Notes: generated by a model not told the origin, from the letters alone. A stretch of 39,294 nucleotides of DNA from JAITWN01 sp964581365 (GCA_964581365.1 CAZOOF010000015.1:1-39294), one strand, 5' to 3'. Shown: positions 8,069 through 17,621, counted from the stretch's first letter. Program-made: numbers and translations.

Positions 8069-9262
8069 TCAGGGCGCGGTGGCGCCGCGCACTGCACCTG
8101 CTGCCGAAGATGCGGACGACGCGCGCCGGCGGCGGCGCCGGTCCAGATACATCATCCAGCCGGTGATCGCGAACAAGGGCATGAGCAGGCTCGCGACCAT
8201 GACGATGATCAGCCCGGGCAAGCCGAAATAACTTCCGGAATGCAGCGGCAGCATGCTGGAGACGAGGCGTTGCGGCAGCGTCTTGTCCGCATAGAGTTCG
8301 CCGCTGACGAATCCGCCGCCAGCCGCATCGACCGCCGCCCGATTGTTCGCGCGCTCATGCGGCGGGTCGGCATCGAGCCAGTTCAGCTGAAAGACCTGGC
8401 CGGGACGATCGGGCATCCGCAGGGTGACGGTGCTGTAGTTCCCGGACACCTCATTGCGAAACACCTCCCAGGCGCGATCGACAGCGGCGGCGGCAATGAC
8501 CGGCGCCTCGGCGCCCCGCGCCACCTGCGACGGGCCGGGGCGCGCAGAGCTTTCGATGCCCGCCAGCTGGAACAGGCCTTCCCGGTACCACTCGTAAGAC
8601 CAGTACAGCCCGGTCAGCGACGCGAAGAGATAGACCGGCAGCACCCAGGTGCCGATCACCGAATGCAGATTCCACAGCAGCGCTCTGCCTCGACGCGAAA
8701 AATCGGGCTTGAGCCAGACCGCGAGCTCGCGCCAGCGGCGCGGCCAGCGCAGATAGATGCCCGACAGCGCGAGCACGATCAGCACCACGGTGCAGGCGCC
8801 GACGATCTGCTTGCCGGTATCACCGCCGGCGATGCGGCGATGGAGATCCTCGGTAACGCGAAAGAAGGCCTGGCCGCGCACCTCCCCTTCCAGGAGAGCG
8901 CCCGAGTATGGATCGAGATAGTGCGTTTCGCCGCGCCGCGCGCGCATGGCGTCCGCTTCCGTCGGCAGCGGCGCCAGGATGACACGAACGGCATCTTCGG
9001 GGTCGGCCGAGAGCGCCAGCGCCTGGATCTGCCGCTCGGGCAGCGCCCGGCGCACGGCTTCGTAAAGCTCTCCCGGACTCAGTGCCTGCGCGTCATCCCG
9101 AACCTCCAGCTGCAGCAGCCCCGGGTTGAGCCAGCGCTTGAGGTCCTGCTCGAATGACAGCAGTCCGCCGGTGAACCCGACGAGCGCGATCACCAGCCCG
9201 GCGGTAATCCCCAGCAGCCAGTGGGCTTCGAACAGCAGCTTTCTGATCGTCTTTCTGACCAC
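8069..9262 (-). CDS. PepSY-associated TM helix protein (PiuB-type)
   Basis: An inner-membrane protein of 397 residues of the PepSY_TM family. An N-terminal helix (about 14-34, WLLGITAGLVIALVGFTGGL) is followed by a periplasmic PepSY-like domain (FEQDLKRWLNP onward), two central helices (about 155-172 and 205-222), a second periplasmic domain, and a last helix (IIVMVASLLMPLFAITGWMMY), ending in an Arg-rich tail. Relatives often lie next to siderophore receptors and are iron-regulated; some act as ferric-siderophore reductases. The start is GTG at 9262 with GGAG 7 nt upstream. No siderophore gene is adjacent here. The family is clear, the substrate unknown. Confidence 0.88.
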   Translation of the reverse strand: MVRKTIRKLLFEAHWLLGITAGLVIALVGFTGGLLSFEQDLKRWLNPGLLQLEVRDDAQALSPGELYEAVRRALPERQIQALALSADPEDAVRVILAPLPTEADAMRARRGETHYLDPYSGALLEGEVRGQAFFRVTEDLHRRIAGGDTGKQIVGACTVVLIVLALSGIYLRWPRRWRELAVWLKPDFSRRGRALLWNLHSVIGTWVLPVYLFASLTGLYWSYEWYREGLFQLAGIESSARPGPSQVARGAEAPVIAAAAVDRAWEVFRNEVSGNYSTVTLRMPDRPGQVFQLNWLDADPPHERANNRAAVDAAGGGFVSGELYADKTLPQRLVSSMLPLHSGSYFGLPGLIIVMVASLLMPLFAITGWMMYLDRRRRRRASSASSAAGAVRGATAP

Positions 9263-9297
9263 GTTGCGACTCCGGATGAGGGTCTGTTATTGAGACG

Positions 9298-9330
9298 CGT
9301 TATCATTACTATCCGCGATCTCGATGTCAA
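9298..9330 (-). promoter_or_regulatory. Promoter of the PepSY gene with a possible Fur-type site
   Basis: On the minus strand TTGACA (9330-9325), 17 bp, then AATGAT (9307-9302). The -10 area (plus-strand 9298-9314: CGTTATCATTACTATCC) resembles the ATTATC-type hexamers of a Fur box, with several mismatches. The promoter is well supported; the Fur site is tentative but matches the usual iron control of this family. Confidence 0.5.
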
Positions 9331-9424
9331 TAACGCTCGCTCGTCTGCTCTCCAGCGCTTGACGCCGCCCGGCGGTGTACACCGGAGCTCAGAAGAGACG
9401 GGTGGAGGCCGGGACGTATACCCG

Positions 9425-10876
9425 TCAGGAATGAGGAATGCTTTCGGCCTGAGCGGCGGGCCGATCGGCAAGGGCGGAGGACTCCCCGCCCCCTGTCCAG
9501 CCGCCGCCGAGCGCCCGGAACAGAGCGACCTTGGCCCGCAGTCGCTCGGCGCGCAGTTGGACCTCGGCGTCGCGCGCCTGATAGAGCGTACGCTGCGCAT
9601 CGAGCACGGCGAGCAGATCGGCAGCGCCCGCCCGGTAGCGCGCCTCCGCCAGTGAGAGCGCGGTTTCCGCTTCTTCGCGTGCCTCGGTCTGCCACCGCGC
9701 CCGCTCCTCGAGCGCTTCCAGATTACCGAGCACGGTGTCCACGTCGGCGAAAGCAGCGAGGATGGCGCTGCGATATCCATGCAGCAGCTCCCGATATCGC
9801 GACTCCGCCAGATCGCGGTTCGCCGCCAGGCGTCCGGAGTTGAAGATCGGCATCGCGAGCGCCGATGCCACGCTCCACAGTGGATCCCCATCGAACAGCG
9901 TCGACAGTTCATCACTGCGCAGGCCCAGGGAACCCGTCAGGCGCAGGCTCGGATACAGCGCCGCGCGCGCGATCGAAATATCCGCTTCGGCAGCGATCAG
10001 TTCCATTTCCGCGCGACGGATGTCGGGACGGCGTTGCAGGAGTTCCGCAGGCAGGCCCGGCGCGACTTCCGGCACGGTCATGCCGGTCAAGCCCGGCGCA
10101 GTGATGTCGAAGCCCTGAGGGGCTGCTCCCAGCAGCTGGGCAAGAGCGGCGCGCGCCTCGCGCTCCTGCTGTTCCAGCGCGGGAATGCCAGCGCGCTGCT
10201 GGGCAACCGCGGCGCGCTGCTGCGCCAGATCGAGCGGAGAAGCCGAACCGAAGCGCTCGCGCGCCTCGACCAGCCGGAGCACGCCCTCGGCTACTTCGAG
10301 GTTGAGTCGGGCAACAGTGAGCCGCTCGCGCAATGACAGCACCTGAAAATACAGATCCGCGATACCCGCCGACAGGGTAAGCGCCACCGTCTCCTGGTCG
10401 TGCACACTCGCGGCCACCAGCGCCCGCGCAGCGGCCCGGTCCGCGCTGTTGCGGCCCCACAGATCGACCTCGTAGGCAGCGCCCAGCGAAAGCCCGAAAA
10501 CCGATCCCGCGCCGCCACCGATGGCGCCCGAACGCCCTGCATCCGCGGCGAAGTCGAGTTCCGGAAGCAGCGAAGCACCGGCAATCCGCGCCCGGGCCTC
10601 GGCCTGCAGGATACGCTCCCAGGCGGCGGCGAGATCCGGATTCGACTCCCGCGCCCGCGCCATCAGGCCATCGAGCTCGCTGCTGTCGAAGCTGCGCCAC
10701 CAGTCGGCCTCGGGCCACAGCGTCTCGCCGGAACTCTCCCGGCTCCACTCGACCGGCATCTCCATACCGGCATCGGCGCCGGTCGGCCGGAAGGTGGCGC
10801 AACCCGCGAGCAGCGCGGCGGACAGGGTGGCGATCAGAGCTGCACGCAGCAGCGAAGGCGCAGATTCAGGCTTCAT
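9425..10876 (-). CDS. Outer-membrane efflux lipoprotein, NodT/OprM family
   Basis: A TolC-type outer-membrane channel of 483 residues. The signal peptide ends in the lipobox LLAGC with the lipidated Cys at 26. Two OEP repeats follow, with typical stretches such as LRARESNPDL-like helix starts, YEVDLWGRNSADRAAA, RRPDIRRAEMELIAAEADI, and the NSGRLAANRDLAESRY and LSLAEARYRAGAADLLAVLDAQRTL segments of long alpha-barrel helices. The ATG at 10876 is chosen because it begins the signal peptide and has AGGA 5-6 nt upstream; it lies 19 bases after the macB stop. It probably supplies the outer-membrane duct for MacAB. Confidence 0.95.
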   Translation of the reverse strand: MKPESAPSLLRAALIATLSAALLAGCATFRPTGADAGMEMPVEWSRESSGETLWPEADWWRSFDSSELDGLMARARESNPDLAAAWERILQAEARARIAGASLLPELDFAADAGRSGAIGGGAGSVFGLSLGAAYEVDLWGRNSADRAAARALVAASVHDQETVALTLSAGIADLYFQVLSLRERLTVARLNLEVAEGVLRLVEARERFGSASPLDLAQQRAAVAQQRAGIPALEQQEREARAALAQLLGAAPQGFDITAPGLTGMTVPEVAPGLPAELLQRRPDIRRAEMELIAAEADISIARAALYPSLRLTGSLGLRSDELSTLFDGDPLWSVASALAMPIFNSGRLAANRDLAESRYRELLHGYRSAILAAFADVDTVLGNLEALEERARWQTEAREEAETALSLAEARYRAGAADLLAVLDAQRTLYQARDAEVQLRAERLRAKVALFRALGGGWTGGGESSALADRPAAQAESIPHS

Positions 10877-10895
10877 CTCATCCTCGAGATCACTA

Positions 10896-12899
10896 TCAAT
10901 CGCTGGCAAGCGCGACCACCGGGTCCAGCCGCGACGCCTTGCGTGCCGGCACATAACCGAAGATCAGGCCGGTCGCAAAAGCACAGCCGAAGGCGAGCAG
11001 CACCGGCCCGGTGGTGAACTGGATCGAGGTGCCAAAGGCCTGCAGCGCCGCTGCGGTAGCGAGCCCTCCGATTACCCCAACGGCGCCGCCGATCGCGGAC
11101 ACCACCATGGCTTCGGTGAGGAACTGCTGCATGATGTTGCGCTGACGGGCGCCGGCGGCCATGCGGATACCGATCTCGCGGGTACGCTCAGTCACGTTCA
11201 CCAGCATGATGTTCATCACCCCGATACCGCCGACCAGCAGGGAAATCGCGGCAATGGAGCCCAGCAGCCTGGTCAGCGTGTCCTGAGTCTCAGACGCGGT
11301 GTCGATGAGCGATGCCATGTTGCGGATGCGGAAATCCTCCGTACCGTGACGGATCGCGAGCAGATCCGTTACTTCCTGCTGGGTGGCGTCGATGAGCGAA
11401 ACGTCATCGACGGCGATGGTGACGGCGCGCAAATGGTGCTGGCCGAACAGGCGCATGCCCCCGGTGGTATAGGGAACGAACACGACATCGTCCTGATCCA
11501 TGCCCCAGACCGATGCGCCCTTGGTCTCCATGACACCGATGACCTGGAACAACACGCTGTTGATCAGCACGTACTCCCCGACCGCGCCACCGTCGGGAAA
11601 CAGGTTATCGGCTACAGTACGCCCGAGCACCGCTACGGTGGCGTAATCGAACACGTCGTCCGCATCGAAGAACATCCCTTCGACCGGATACCAGCTGCGA
11701 GCCAAGGGAAAATCATGCCCGGTAGCCGTCGCCTGGGTCTGCACGTCGAAGTTGTCCACCCGAACGGTGACCCGCCCTTCCAGTTCCGGCACCGCCGCAA
11801 TCACGTTCGGCACATCTGCCATCGCCGCGGCATCGGCGGGAGTCAGCGTGGCAATGTCGTCGCCGCGTCCGCGCACATTGGGCGCTCCCGGACGCACGAT
11901 AAGGAGATTCGTTCCCATGGCGCTGATGCGGTCGAGCACCGCCTGCGAAGAGCCGTTGCCGACGGCGAGCATGACGATCACCGAACCCACGCCGATCACA
12001 ATGCCGAGCAGCGTGAGCACGGTGCGAAAGAAATTGGCGCGCAGCGCGCGCAGCGCCGTCCGGACGGCCTCGTGCGCATCGCTGATGATGGAGCCGCGCG
12101 TGGCCGCGCCGGTATCCGGAGCGGGGCTGGCCGCCTGCTCCGGCGCCCCCGAGCTCTCGGCCGCGGGCTGGCGCCGGTCGGCGACGACGCGGCCATCGCT
12201 GATCTCGATGACCCGGCGCGCATGAGCCGCGACTTCGCGGTCATGGGTGATGAGAATCACCGTATGTCCGCGCGCGGCCAGATCCTCGAGCAGCGCCAGC
12301 ACTTCGCGTCCGCTGCGGCTGTCGAGGGCGCCGGTAGGCTCATCGGCAAGAATGATACGGCCGCCGTTCATCAGCGCCCGGGCGATGGACACGCGCTGCT
12401 GCTGACCGCCCGAGAGCTGGCTGGGACGATGATGCAGCCGCTCGCCGAGTCCGAGCGTCTCGAGCAGTTCGGCCGCGCGGCGCCGCCGCTGCTCCGGGGG
12501 CATGCCCAGATACACGGCCGGCACTTCCACGTTCTCGAGCGCGGTAGCGGTGGAAATGAGGTTGTAGCTCTGGAACACGAAGCCGAACGCTTCGCGCCGC
12601 AGTTGCGCGAGGTCGTCCGGCGACATCGACGACACATCGCGCCCCATGAACAGATACTTTCCGCCGCTCGGCCGGTCCAGGCAGCCGAGAATGTTCATCA
12701 GTGTCGACTTTCCTGACCCCGAGGCGCCCACCAGCGCAACGAATTCCCCGGGCTGGATCGTCAGCGTGATGCCATGCAGCACCTGCACCGCCAGTTCACC
12801 ATTGCGGAAGGTCCTGGTGATATCACGCAGCTCGATGAGCGGAGCGGACTCGGGCCTGGCGGCACCGGCGGGATCCGGGCCGATGATGGGTACGCTCAT
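10896..12899 (-). CDS. macB: MacB-type ABC transporter (ATPase fused to FtsX-type permease)
   Basis: A 667-residue inner-membrane protein. The N-terminal ATPase has Walker A GASGSGKST (58-66), the Q-loop FQSYN (about 109-113), signature LSGGQQQR (162-169), and Walker B IILADEPT (182-189). After a linker come one transmembrane helix (about 285-308, LTLLGIVIGVGSVIVMLAV), a large periplasmic MacB_PCD domain, and three C-terminal helices with FtsX motifs (NVTERTREIGIRMAAGA). MacB works by mechanotransmission, driving substrate from the periplasm through MacA and a TolC-like channel; known substrates include macrolides, toxins and lipopeptides. The start overlaps the macA stop by 4 nt (ATGA). The actual substrate cannot be read from sequence. 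Confidence 0.95.
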   Translation of the reverse strand: MSVPIIGPDPAGAARPESAPLIELRDITRTFRNGELAVQVLHGITLTIQPGEFVALVGASGSGKSTLMNILGCLDRPSGGKYLFMGRDVSSMSPDDLAQLRREAFGFVFQSYNLISTATALENVEVPAVYLGMPPEQRRRRAAELLETLGLGERLHHRPSQLSGGQQQRVSIARALMNGGRIILADEPTGALDSRSGREVLALLEDLAARGHTVILITHDREVAAHARRVIEISDGRVVADRRQPAAESSGAPEQAASPAPDTGAATRGSIISDAHEAVRTALRALRANFFRTVLTLLGIVIGVGSVIVMLAVGNGSSQAVLDRISAMGTNLLIVRPGAPNVRGRGDDIATLTPADAAAMADVPNVIAAVPELEGRVTVRVDNFDVQTQATATGHDFPLARSWYPVEGMFFDADDVFDYATVAVLGRTVADNLFPDGGAVGEYVLINSVLFQVIGVMETKGASVWGMDQDDVVFVPYTTGGMRLFGQHHLRAVTIAVDDVSLIDATQQEVTDLLAIRHGTEDFRIRNMASLIDTASETQDTLTRLLGSIAAISLLVGGIGVMNIMLVNVTERTREIGIRMAAGARQRNIMQQFLTEAMVVSAIGGAVGVIGGLATAAALQAFGTSIQFTTGPVLLAFGCAFATGLIFGYVPARKASRLDPVVALASD

Positions 12900-14056
12900 A
12901 GCCGGGGAGGCGGTCCGGAACGCTGCTCTGACTGACCGGGCGCCGATGAACGCCGCTCGCCGACGACCACCCGCTCACCGGCCGCGAGACCGGAGACGAT
13001 CTGCACCGAGACACGATTGCTCACGCCCGTGACCACCGCGCGCTCCTCGATGTCACCGCGTTCGTTTATCACCCTGACGTAGGCGGCGGAGTCCGGCGCG
13101 CCGGCACTGCCTGCAAGACGCTGGATTGCATTCGCTGGAATCACCACCGTGTCCCTGGCGGCGGACACCACAAAGAACACCTGTGCCGTCATCTGCGTCA
13201 TCAGACTGCGCTCTGCATTCGGCACGTCGAACAGCGCGTTGTAGAGCACGACGTTGTTCAGGACCTCCGGTGTCGGCATGATCTGGCGCAGCGTGCCGTA
13301 ATAGCGCTCGCTGCGATTGCCGAGCGTGGTGAAATAAACGTCCATACCGAGGCGCAGCTTCCCCACATCCGCCTCCGAGACCTGAGTCTGCACCGTCATC
13401 ACCGACAGATCGGCGATGCGCAGCACGATCGGGGCCTGCTGGTTGGCGTTCAGCGTCTGGCCCTGGCGCGCACTCAGCGACACCACGGTACCGCTCATGG
13501 GGGCATAGATCTTGGTATAGCCGAGATTGGCCTCGTCGCCTCGCAGGGTCGACTCGGTCTGTTCGATCTGGGCCGACAAGGCCTCGATCTGCGCCTCGAT
13601 CGAGCGCAGGTTGGCCTCGGCCGCCTGCAGCGCCTCGGTGGTGGTCGCGTTTTCTTTCATGAGGTTCTGCTGGCGCTCGTACTGCTGCTCGGCCAGTCTG
13701 AGCTGAGCCTGGCGCTCGAGCAGCTGGGCGCGCTGATTGCGCAGCTGGGCGCGGCTCGCTTCCACACGGGACAGATAGATCGAGGGATCGATCTCGGCCA
13801 GCAGATCCCCGGCCTCGACGGTGTCACCCACGTCCACGTGCAGCTTCATGAGCTGCCCGGAGACCTGAGTGCCGACATCCACATAGTCCCGCGGCTGCAG
13901 CGTGCCGCTGGCCGTCACCAGATCCTCGATGTCACCCTGCCTGGCCACGGCAGTGATCCACTGCCCCCCGGTTTCCGCCGGCCAGAAGCGAAATACCGCG
14001 GCGCCCAGCAGCAAGCCGGCACCGAGGATGATCAGAACAGCCTTGAAACGTCCCAT
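12896..14056 (-). CDS. macA: MacA-type periplasmic adaptor (membrane fusion protein)
   Basis: A 386-residue adaptor linking MacB to the outer-membrane channel. An N-terminal membrane anchor (about 4-22, FKAVLIILGAGLLLGAAVF) is followed by a split lipoyl/barrel-sandwich domain (GTLQPRDYVDVGTQVSGQL and YTKIYAPMSGTVVSLSARQG), a Gln/Glu/Leu-rich coiled-coil hairpin (about 95-165), and beta-barrel and membrane-proximal domains. The ATG at 14056 directly precedes the anchor; a GTG 11 codons upstream is the alternative and neither has a strong Shine-Dalgarno. First gene of macA-macB-nodT. Confidence 0.94.
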   Translation of the reverse strand: MGRFKAVLIILGAGLLLGAAVFRFWPAETGGQWITAVARQGDIEDLVTASGTLQPRDYVDVGTQVSGQLMKLHVDVGDTVEAGDLLAEIDPSIYLSRVEASRAQLRNQRAQLLERQAQLRLAEQQYERQQNLMKENATTTEALQAAEANLRSIEAQIEALSAQIEQTESTLRGDEANLGYTKIYAPMSGTVVSLSARQGQTLNANQQAPIVLRIADLSVMTVQTQVSEADVGKLRLGMDVYFTTLGNRSERYYGTLRQIMPTPEVLNNVVLYNALFDVPNAERSLMTQMTAQVFFVVSAARDTVVIPANAIQRLAGSAGAPDSAAYVRVINERGDIEERAVVTGVSNRVSVQIVSGLAAGERVVVGERRSSAPGQSEQRSGPPPRL

Positions 14057-14232
14057 TATCCCGCCAGATCCGTGAATCCGTACGGGCACACTCTAGGACA
14101 GCGACAAGGACGGGATCAATCCGTTTTACAAATATTTACACGGCAACCGGGCGGACGTCGGCAGCAGATAGGCCAATCCGCCTGCCCACTTTGTAGCCGC
14201 CCGCCGCCTGACAAATGGGCGTAGACCGGAAA

Positions 14233-14266
14233 GCCTCATCGACCGTCTGATCCCGGTCGATGAGGC
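14233..14266 (-). terminator. Long hairpin after the FG-GAP gene, probable terminator
   Basis: A perfect 12-bp inverted repeat (GCCTCATCGACC/GGTCGATGAGGC) with a 10-nt loop lies 16 nt beyond the stop of the FG-GAP lipoprotein gene. On the minus strand it is followed only by TTTCC, so termination is likely but not of the strongest kind. Confidence 0.6.
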
Positions 14267-14281
14267 ATGGGGAATTGCTGA

Positions 14282-16201
14282 TCAGTAGAGATAGACGGCG
14301 CCGCTTCTGCTCAGGGAATTGTCCGTCTGATCGCCACCGATGCCGCTTGCCCTGCTCGCTTCATTGGGCGCCGATACCGCCAGGACACTGGCATCGGCGG
14401 ACAGCGCTACGAAAAATCCGAACCGGTCGTCTGCATCCGTGTTGGGCGCCTTAACGTATGCGGCATGTTCCCAGCTTCCATTGCGGCGGACGAACAGGTT
14501 GACCGCGCCGCTTGCCTCCGCCGAAGTGTCCTTATCATCCCCGCCGATACCCGTTGCCGCGCTCCGTTCGTACTGCGAACCTACAGCGATTACATCTCCG
14601 TTGGCAGAAATGGCGATGGTATTGCCGAAAAAGAAGGAATACTCACTCCCGATATCGGATGTACGCAATCGCTCCTGCAAGGTCCAGACACCTTCATTGC
14701 GGACATACACATATATCGGATCAAACGTCTCCAACTGATGCGCGACCGCTAGGGCGTTGCCGTCTGCCGACAGTGCGGGATAACCAAAGAAAATGGCGTC
14801 CGGATTCTCAGACTTGATGAATGCTTCCTGATGCCAGACATCTCCGTTACGGGAGAACACATAGACCGCACCGCTACGCGGGGCCGATGTGTCCTGTTGA
14901 TCCCCATTGATGCCGGTTGCGCCGCTTGGCTCCATCACTGCTTGTACCGCCAGCGTATCGCCATCGCCGGAAAGTGCGACTGCGCTCCCGAACCGGATCC
15001 CGCTCGGAAATTCCGCAAATCTGAACATACGGTTATTCGAAGCCTTGATATAGGCCTGCTGGAACCAGGAGTCGTCTTTGCGTACAAAGACATACACAGC
15101 TCCGCTACCTGCTTCGATCGAGTTGTCGGTCTGATCACCGTTTATGCCCGTCGCAGCGCTATTTTCATTTCGGGCACCGACGGCGAGCGTGTTCCCATCG
15201 TCAGACAGGTCGATAGCCTCTCCGAATAGATCCCCTGTTTCCGTATTGGAAGCCTTTATGTATGCCTCCTGTCGCCAGCCATGGTAGCCGCGTGTGAACA
15301 CGTAAACCGCACCGCTCTCGTATGCCGTCAATGCGTTCTGGTCACCGTTGATCCCGGTGGCCGCGCTGTATTCACCGGGAGCACCAACGGCCAGCGTCCT
15401 GCCGTCAGCGGAGAACGCAAGGCTCATTCCGAACCTGTTGCCCACCCCAAAGGCAGCATGCACTTGCGGATTATTGTTCGACGCCTTCACATACGCATCC
15501 TGAATCCACCGCCCATCTCGTGCCCTGCGAGTGAATACGTAGACCGCACCGGCACCGTGCATCGATCGATCCGATTGATTCCCATTGATTCCGACCGCGG
15601 AGCTTGCCTCGTAAGGCACCCCGAAGGCCATAGTCTTTCCATCTGCCGACAGGGCGACTGGCATGTGGTTACTGGCGTAGCGAAATCCGGGATTCGACGC
15701 CTTGAAATACCCCACTGCCTCTGCCAGCGTTCCGCTTATGTTCACCGGCGCTGAATCGACGCAGCCATCGGCGTTGCAGGCCTGCAGGACATAGCGGGCG
15801 TTGATGCGCAGCGGCAGGAAGACCTCGTGCTCGTGGACCCCGATGCCCGTACCCAGCCGCGCAATCACCGAGTAGCCGGACACGCCGTCAGGGTCTTCGA
15901 GCAGCACGTACTCGTCCCGTCCGTCCACATCTTCCCAGGTGAAACGGAATGTCTTGATCGCCTGTGGCGTCAGTTCGAGCACCGGGATGTTAGCGGACGT
16001 TGCTGCCGCAGGTCCTCCCGCGTCGGACTCCTCCGTTGCTGGATCGGCTTCGGCCAGGCGTTCTCCGGCCGCGATCGAAGGGGCCGCATCACTGACATCC
16101 GCCGGACTGTCGCCGCGACATCCGCTCAGCAGAGTGACTCCGATCACGAGCAAAAAAACCGCGTACCTGGGAAACAGATGGCGTGATAGCGAGAGGTCCA
16201 T
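14282..16201 (-). CDS. FG-GAP repeat lipoprotein, seven-bladed beta-propeller
   Basis: A 639-residue exported lipoprotein. The signal peptide ends in LLSGC with Cys28, then an acidic low-complexity linker (about 29-58), a fibronectin-III-like domain (about 60-145), and seven repeats of about 60 residues. Each repeat reads roughly: FG..VALSADG.TLAVGA, then ATGINGDQTDNS, then SGAVYVF.R, then AYIKASN. Seven units would close an integrin-alpha-type propeller. Repeat 5 lacks the GINGDQ insertion and the SGAVYVF strand is reduced to IYVYVRN. The ATG at 16201 has a perfect AGGAGGAGT upstream; an in-frame start 12 codons earlier is less likely. Role unknown; such proteins usually mediate surface adhesion or matrix binding. 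Confidence 0.88.
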   Translation of the reverse strand: MDLSLSRHLFPRYAVFLLVIGVTLLSGCRGDSPADVSDAAPSIAAGERLAEADPATEESDAGGPAAATSANIPVLELTPQAIKTFRFTWEDVDGRDEYVLLEDPDGVSGYSVIARLGTGIGVHEHEVFLPLRINARYVLQACNADGCVDSAPVNISGTLAEAVGYFKASNPGFRYASNHMPVALSADGKTMAFGVPYEASSAVGINGNQSDRSMHGAGAVYVFTRRARDGRWIQDAYVKASNNNPQVHAAFGVGNRFGMSLAFSADGRTLAVGAPGEYSAATGINGDQNALTAYESGAVYVFTRGYHGWRQEAYIKASNTETGDLFGEAIDLSDDGNTLAVGARNENSAATGINGDQTDNSIEAGSGAVYVFVRKDDSWFQQAYIKASNNRMFRFAEFPSGIRFGSAVALSGDGDTLAVQAVMEPSGATGINGDQQDTSAPRSGAVYVFSRNGDVWHQEAFIKSENPDAIFFGYPALSADGNALAVAHQLETFDPIYVYVRNEGVWTLQERLRTSDIGSEYSFFFGNTIAISANGDVIAVGSQYERSAATGIGGDDKDTSAEASGAVNLFVRRNGSWEHAAYVKAPNTDADDRFGFFVALSADASVLAVSAPNEASRASGIGGDQTDNSLSRSGAVYLY

Positions 16202-16357
16202 GCTGACTCCTCCTTGAGCCAAACCACGGGCCTCCAAACATAGATCGACCGGCGGCCGGCAGCAATCAGGAGTGCATCATGGGTAACTTCCGTACAATGA
16301 CCCTGATGGACTGTTTGACGATGCGGAGTCAATCCTCGGTGATTCGGATGAAGGCAA

Positions 16358-17494
16358 TCAGCCCTTGGGAGTCAGCCTGAGCAGTGCGCCCTTTCCACCG
16401 CGATTCCCATCCTCCAGCAGCCAGATCGACCCGTCCGGGCCCTGTTCGACCTCGCGGATGCGCCGTTTCATGTCGAACCGCTCCGCCTCCCGAGCATCGT
16501 CGCCATCGAACTCGATGCGCACCAGCGCCTTTCCGGACAGGGCGCCGATGAAACCGCTACCCTGCCATTCCGGGAACAGATCGCCGTCATAGATGATGAA
16601 GCCTGCCGGTGAAATCACCGGTGTCCAGCTCATTACCGGTGCCCTGAATTCGGGCCTCGTATCGTGGTTCGGAATCGGGGTACCGTCATAGTGGCTCCCC
16701 TCGGACACGACCGGATAACCATAGTTGGCGCCCTTTTCAATCAGGTTGAGCTCATCGCCTCCCTTCGGCCCCATTTCATGAGCCCACAGACGCGCGTCGT
16801 CGAAGGCAAGCCCGAGGATGTTGCGGTGCCCCAGGCTCCAGACCTGCGCGGCGATCCCGCCCCGATCGAAGAAGGGATTGTCCTCGGGCACGCTGCCATC
16901 GTCCTCGAGTCGCACGATTTTGCCGAGATTGGACTCCATGTCCTGCGCCGGATCGAACTTCTGGCGCTCGCTGGAGCTGATCCACAGCATGCCATCATCG
17001 TCGAAGGCAAGGCGATAGCCGAAATGCCCCTCGCCGCGCGTCTTCGGATGCTGGCGCCAGATCACCTCGAGGTCCTCGAGCGTGCCGCCGCCCTCCTCGT
17101 CCAGCGCCAGCCGCGCACGCGCTACGGCCGCGCCGAGACCGTTTGCATCGGCCTCCACGTAGCTGATATAGACGAGCCCGTTGTCCTCATAATCGGGATG
17201 CAGCACCGCATCGCCCAGCCCGCCCTGCGACACATGCGCGACCTTCGGCACCTTGCTGATCGCGTTCGATTGCCTGCGCTCCACGTCGACCAGTCGCAGC
17301 GCTCCGCCCATTTCGGTCACCAGCAGCCTGCCATCCGGAAGGAAGGTCATCGCCCAAGGGTGATCGAAGCGCATCAGCTCGGTGATCATGAACTCATGGC
17401 TTGGCCCGCTCTCCTCCTGCGCCAGCGATACGCTGCCGGCGGAGAACAGGAATCCGGCCACCATAATCATCAGACACCGCTTACGCTCCATCAT
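16358..17494 (-). CDS. PQQ-dependent aldose-type sugar dehydrogenase, periplasmic
   Basis: A 378-residue soluble quinoprotein of the GSDH/YliI (Asd) family, which oxidises aldoses at C1 using pyrroloquinoline quinone. A signal peptide (1-26, ending SVSLAQ) precedes a six-bladed propeller. Family motifs are FLPDGRLLVTEMGGALRLVD, QGGLGDAVLHPDY, WSLGHRNILGLAFD, and WAHEMGPKGGDELNLIEKG followed by NYGYPVVSEG. The ATG at 17494 is chosen because it begins the signal peptide and has AAGGAG 8 nt upstream; an ATG 12 codons earlier has no such site. It lies 127 bp downstream of a PqqU-like receptor on the same strand. No PQQ biosynthesis genes are in the window. Confidence 0.93.
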   Translation of the reverse strand: MMERKRCLMIMVAGFLFSAGSVSLAQEESGPSHEFMITELMRFDHPWAMTFLPDGRLLVTEMGGALRLVDVERRQSNAISKVPKVAHVSQGGLGDAVLHPDYEDNGLVYISYVEADANGLGAAVARARLALDEEGGGTLEDLEVIWRQHPKTRGEGHFGYRLAFDDDGMLWISSSERQKFDPAQDMESNLGKIVRLEDDGSVPEDNPFFDRGGIAAQVWSLGHRNILGLAFDDARLWAHEMGPKGGDELNLIEKGANYGYPVVSEGSHYDGTPIPNHDTRPEFRAPVMSWTPVISPAGFIIYDGDLFPEWQGSGFIGALSGKALVRIEFDGDDAREAERFDMKRRIREVEQGPDGSIWLLEDGNRGGKGALLRLTPKG

Positions 17495-17621
17495 ATCGGC
17501 TGCTCCTTTTTTCCCAGGGATTCGATTCATGTGAGGTGATCCGTCCTCTGCATTCCCAATTATAGAAACAGTGAGATCTCGCTCCGGTACGTAGTGGCAC
17601 TGATACGGCCCGGGTGACGGA

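Noticed and set aside
10521..12716. A 731-codon open frame on the plus strand opposite macB and nodT
   Set aside because: Antisense to two well-supported genes; long mirror frames are expected in GC-rich DNA. It has no recognisable motif and is rich in His, Arg and Gln as mirror frames are.
14282..16201. Regularly spaced similar DNA segments that might suggest a CRISPR or tandem repeat array
   Set aside because: They are in-frame protein repeats of the FG-GAP gene at about 200-bp spacing, with diverged sequence and no unique spacers.
16279..16380. A 33-residue plus-strand ORF with AGGAG well placed before its ATG
   Set aside because: It overlaps the end of the sugar dehydrogenase gene on the other strand and encodes nothing recognisable; the ribosome-binding site alone is not enough.
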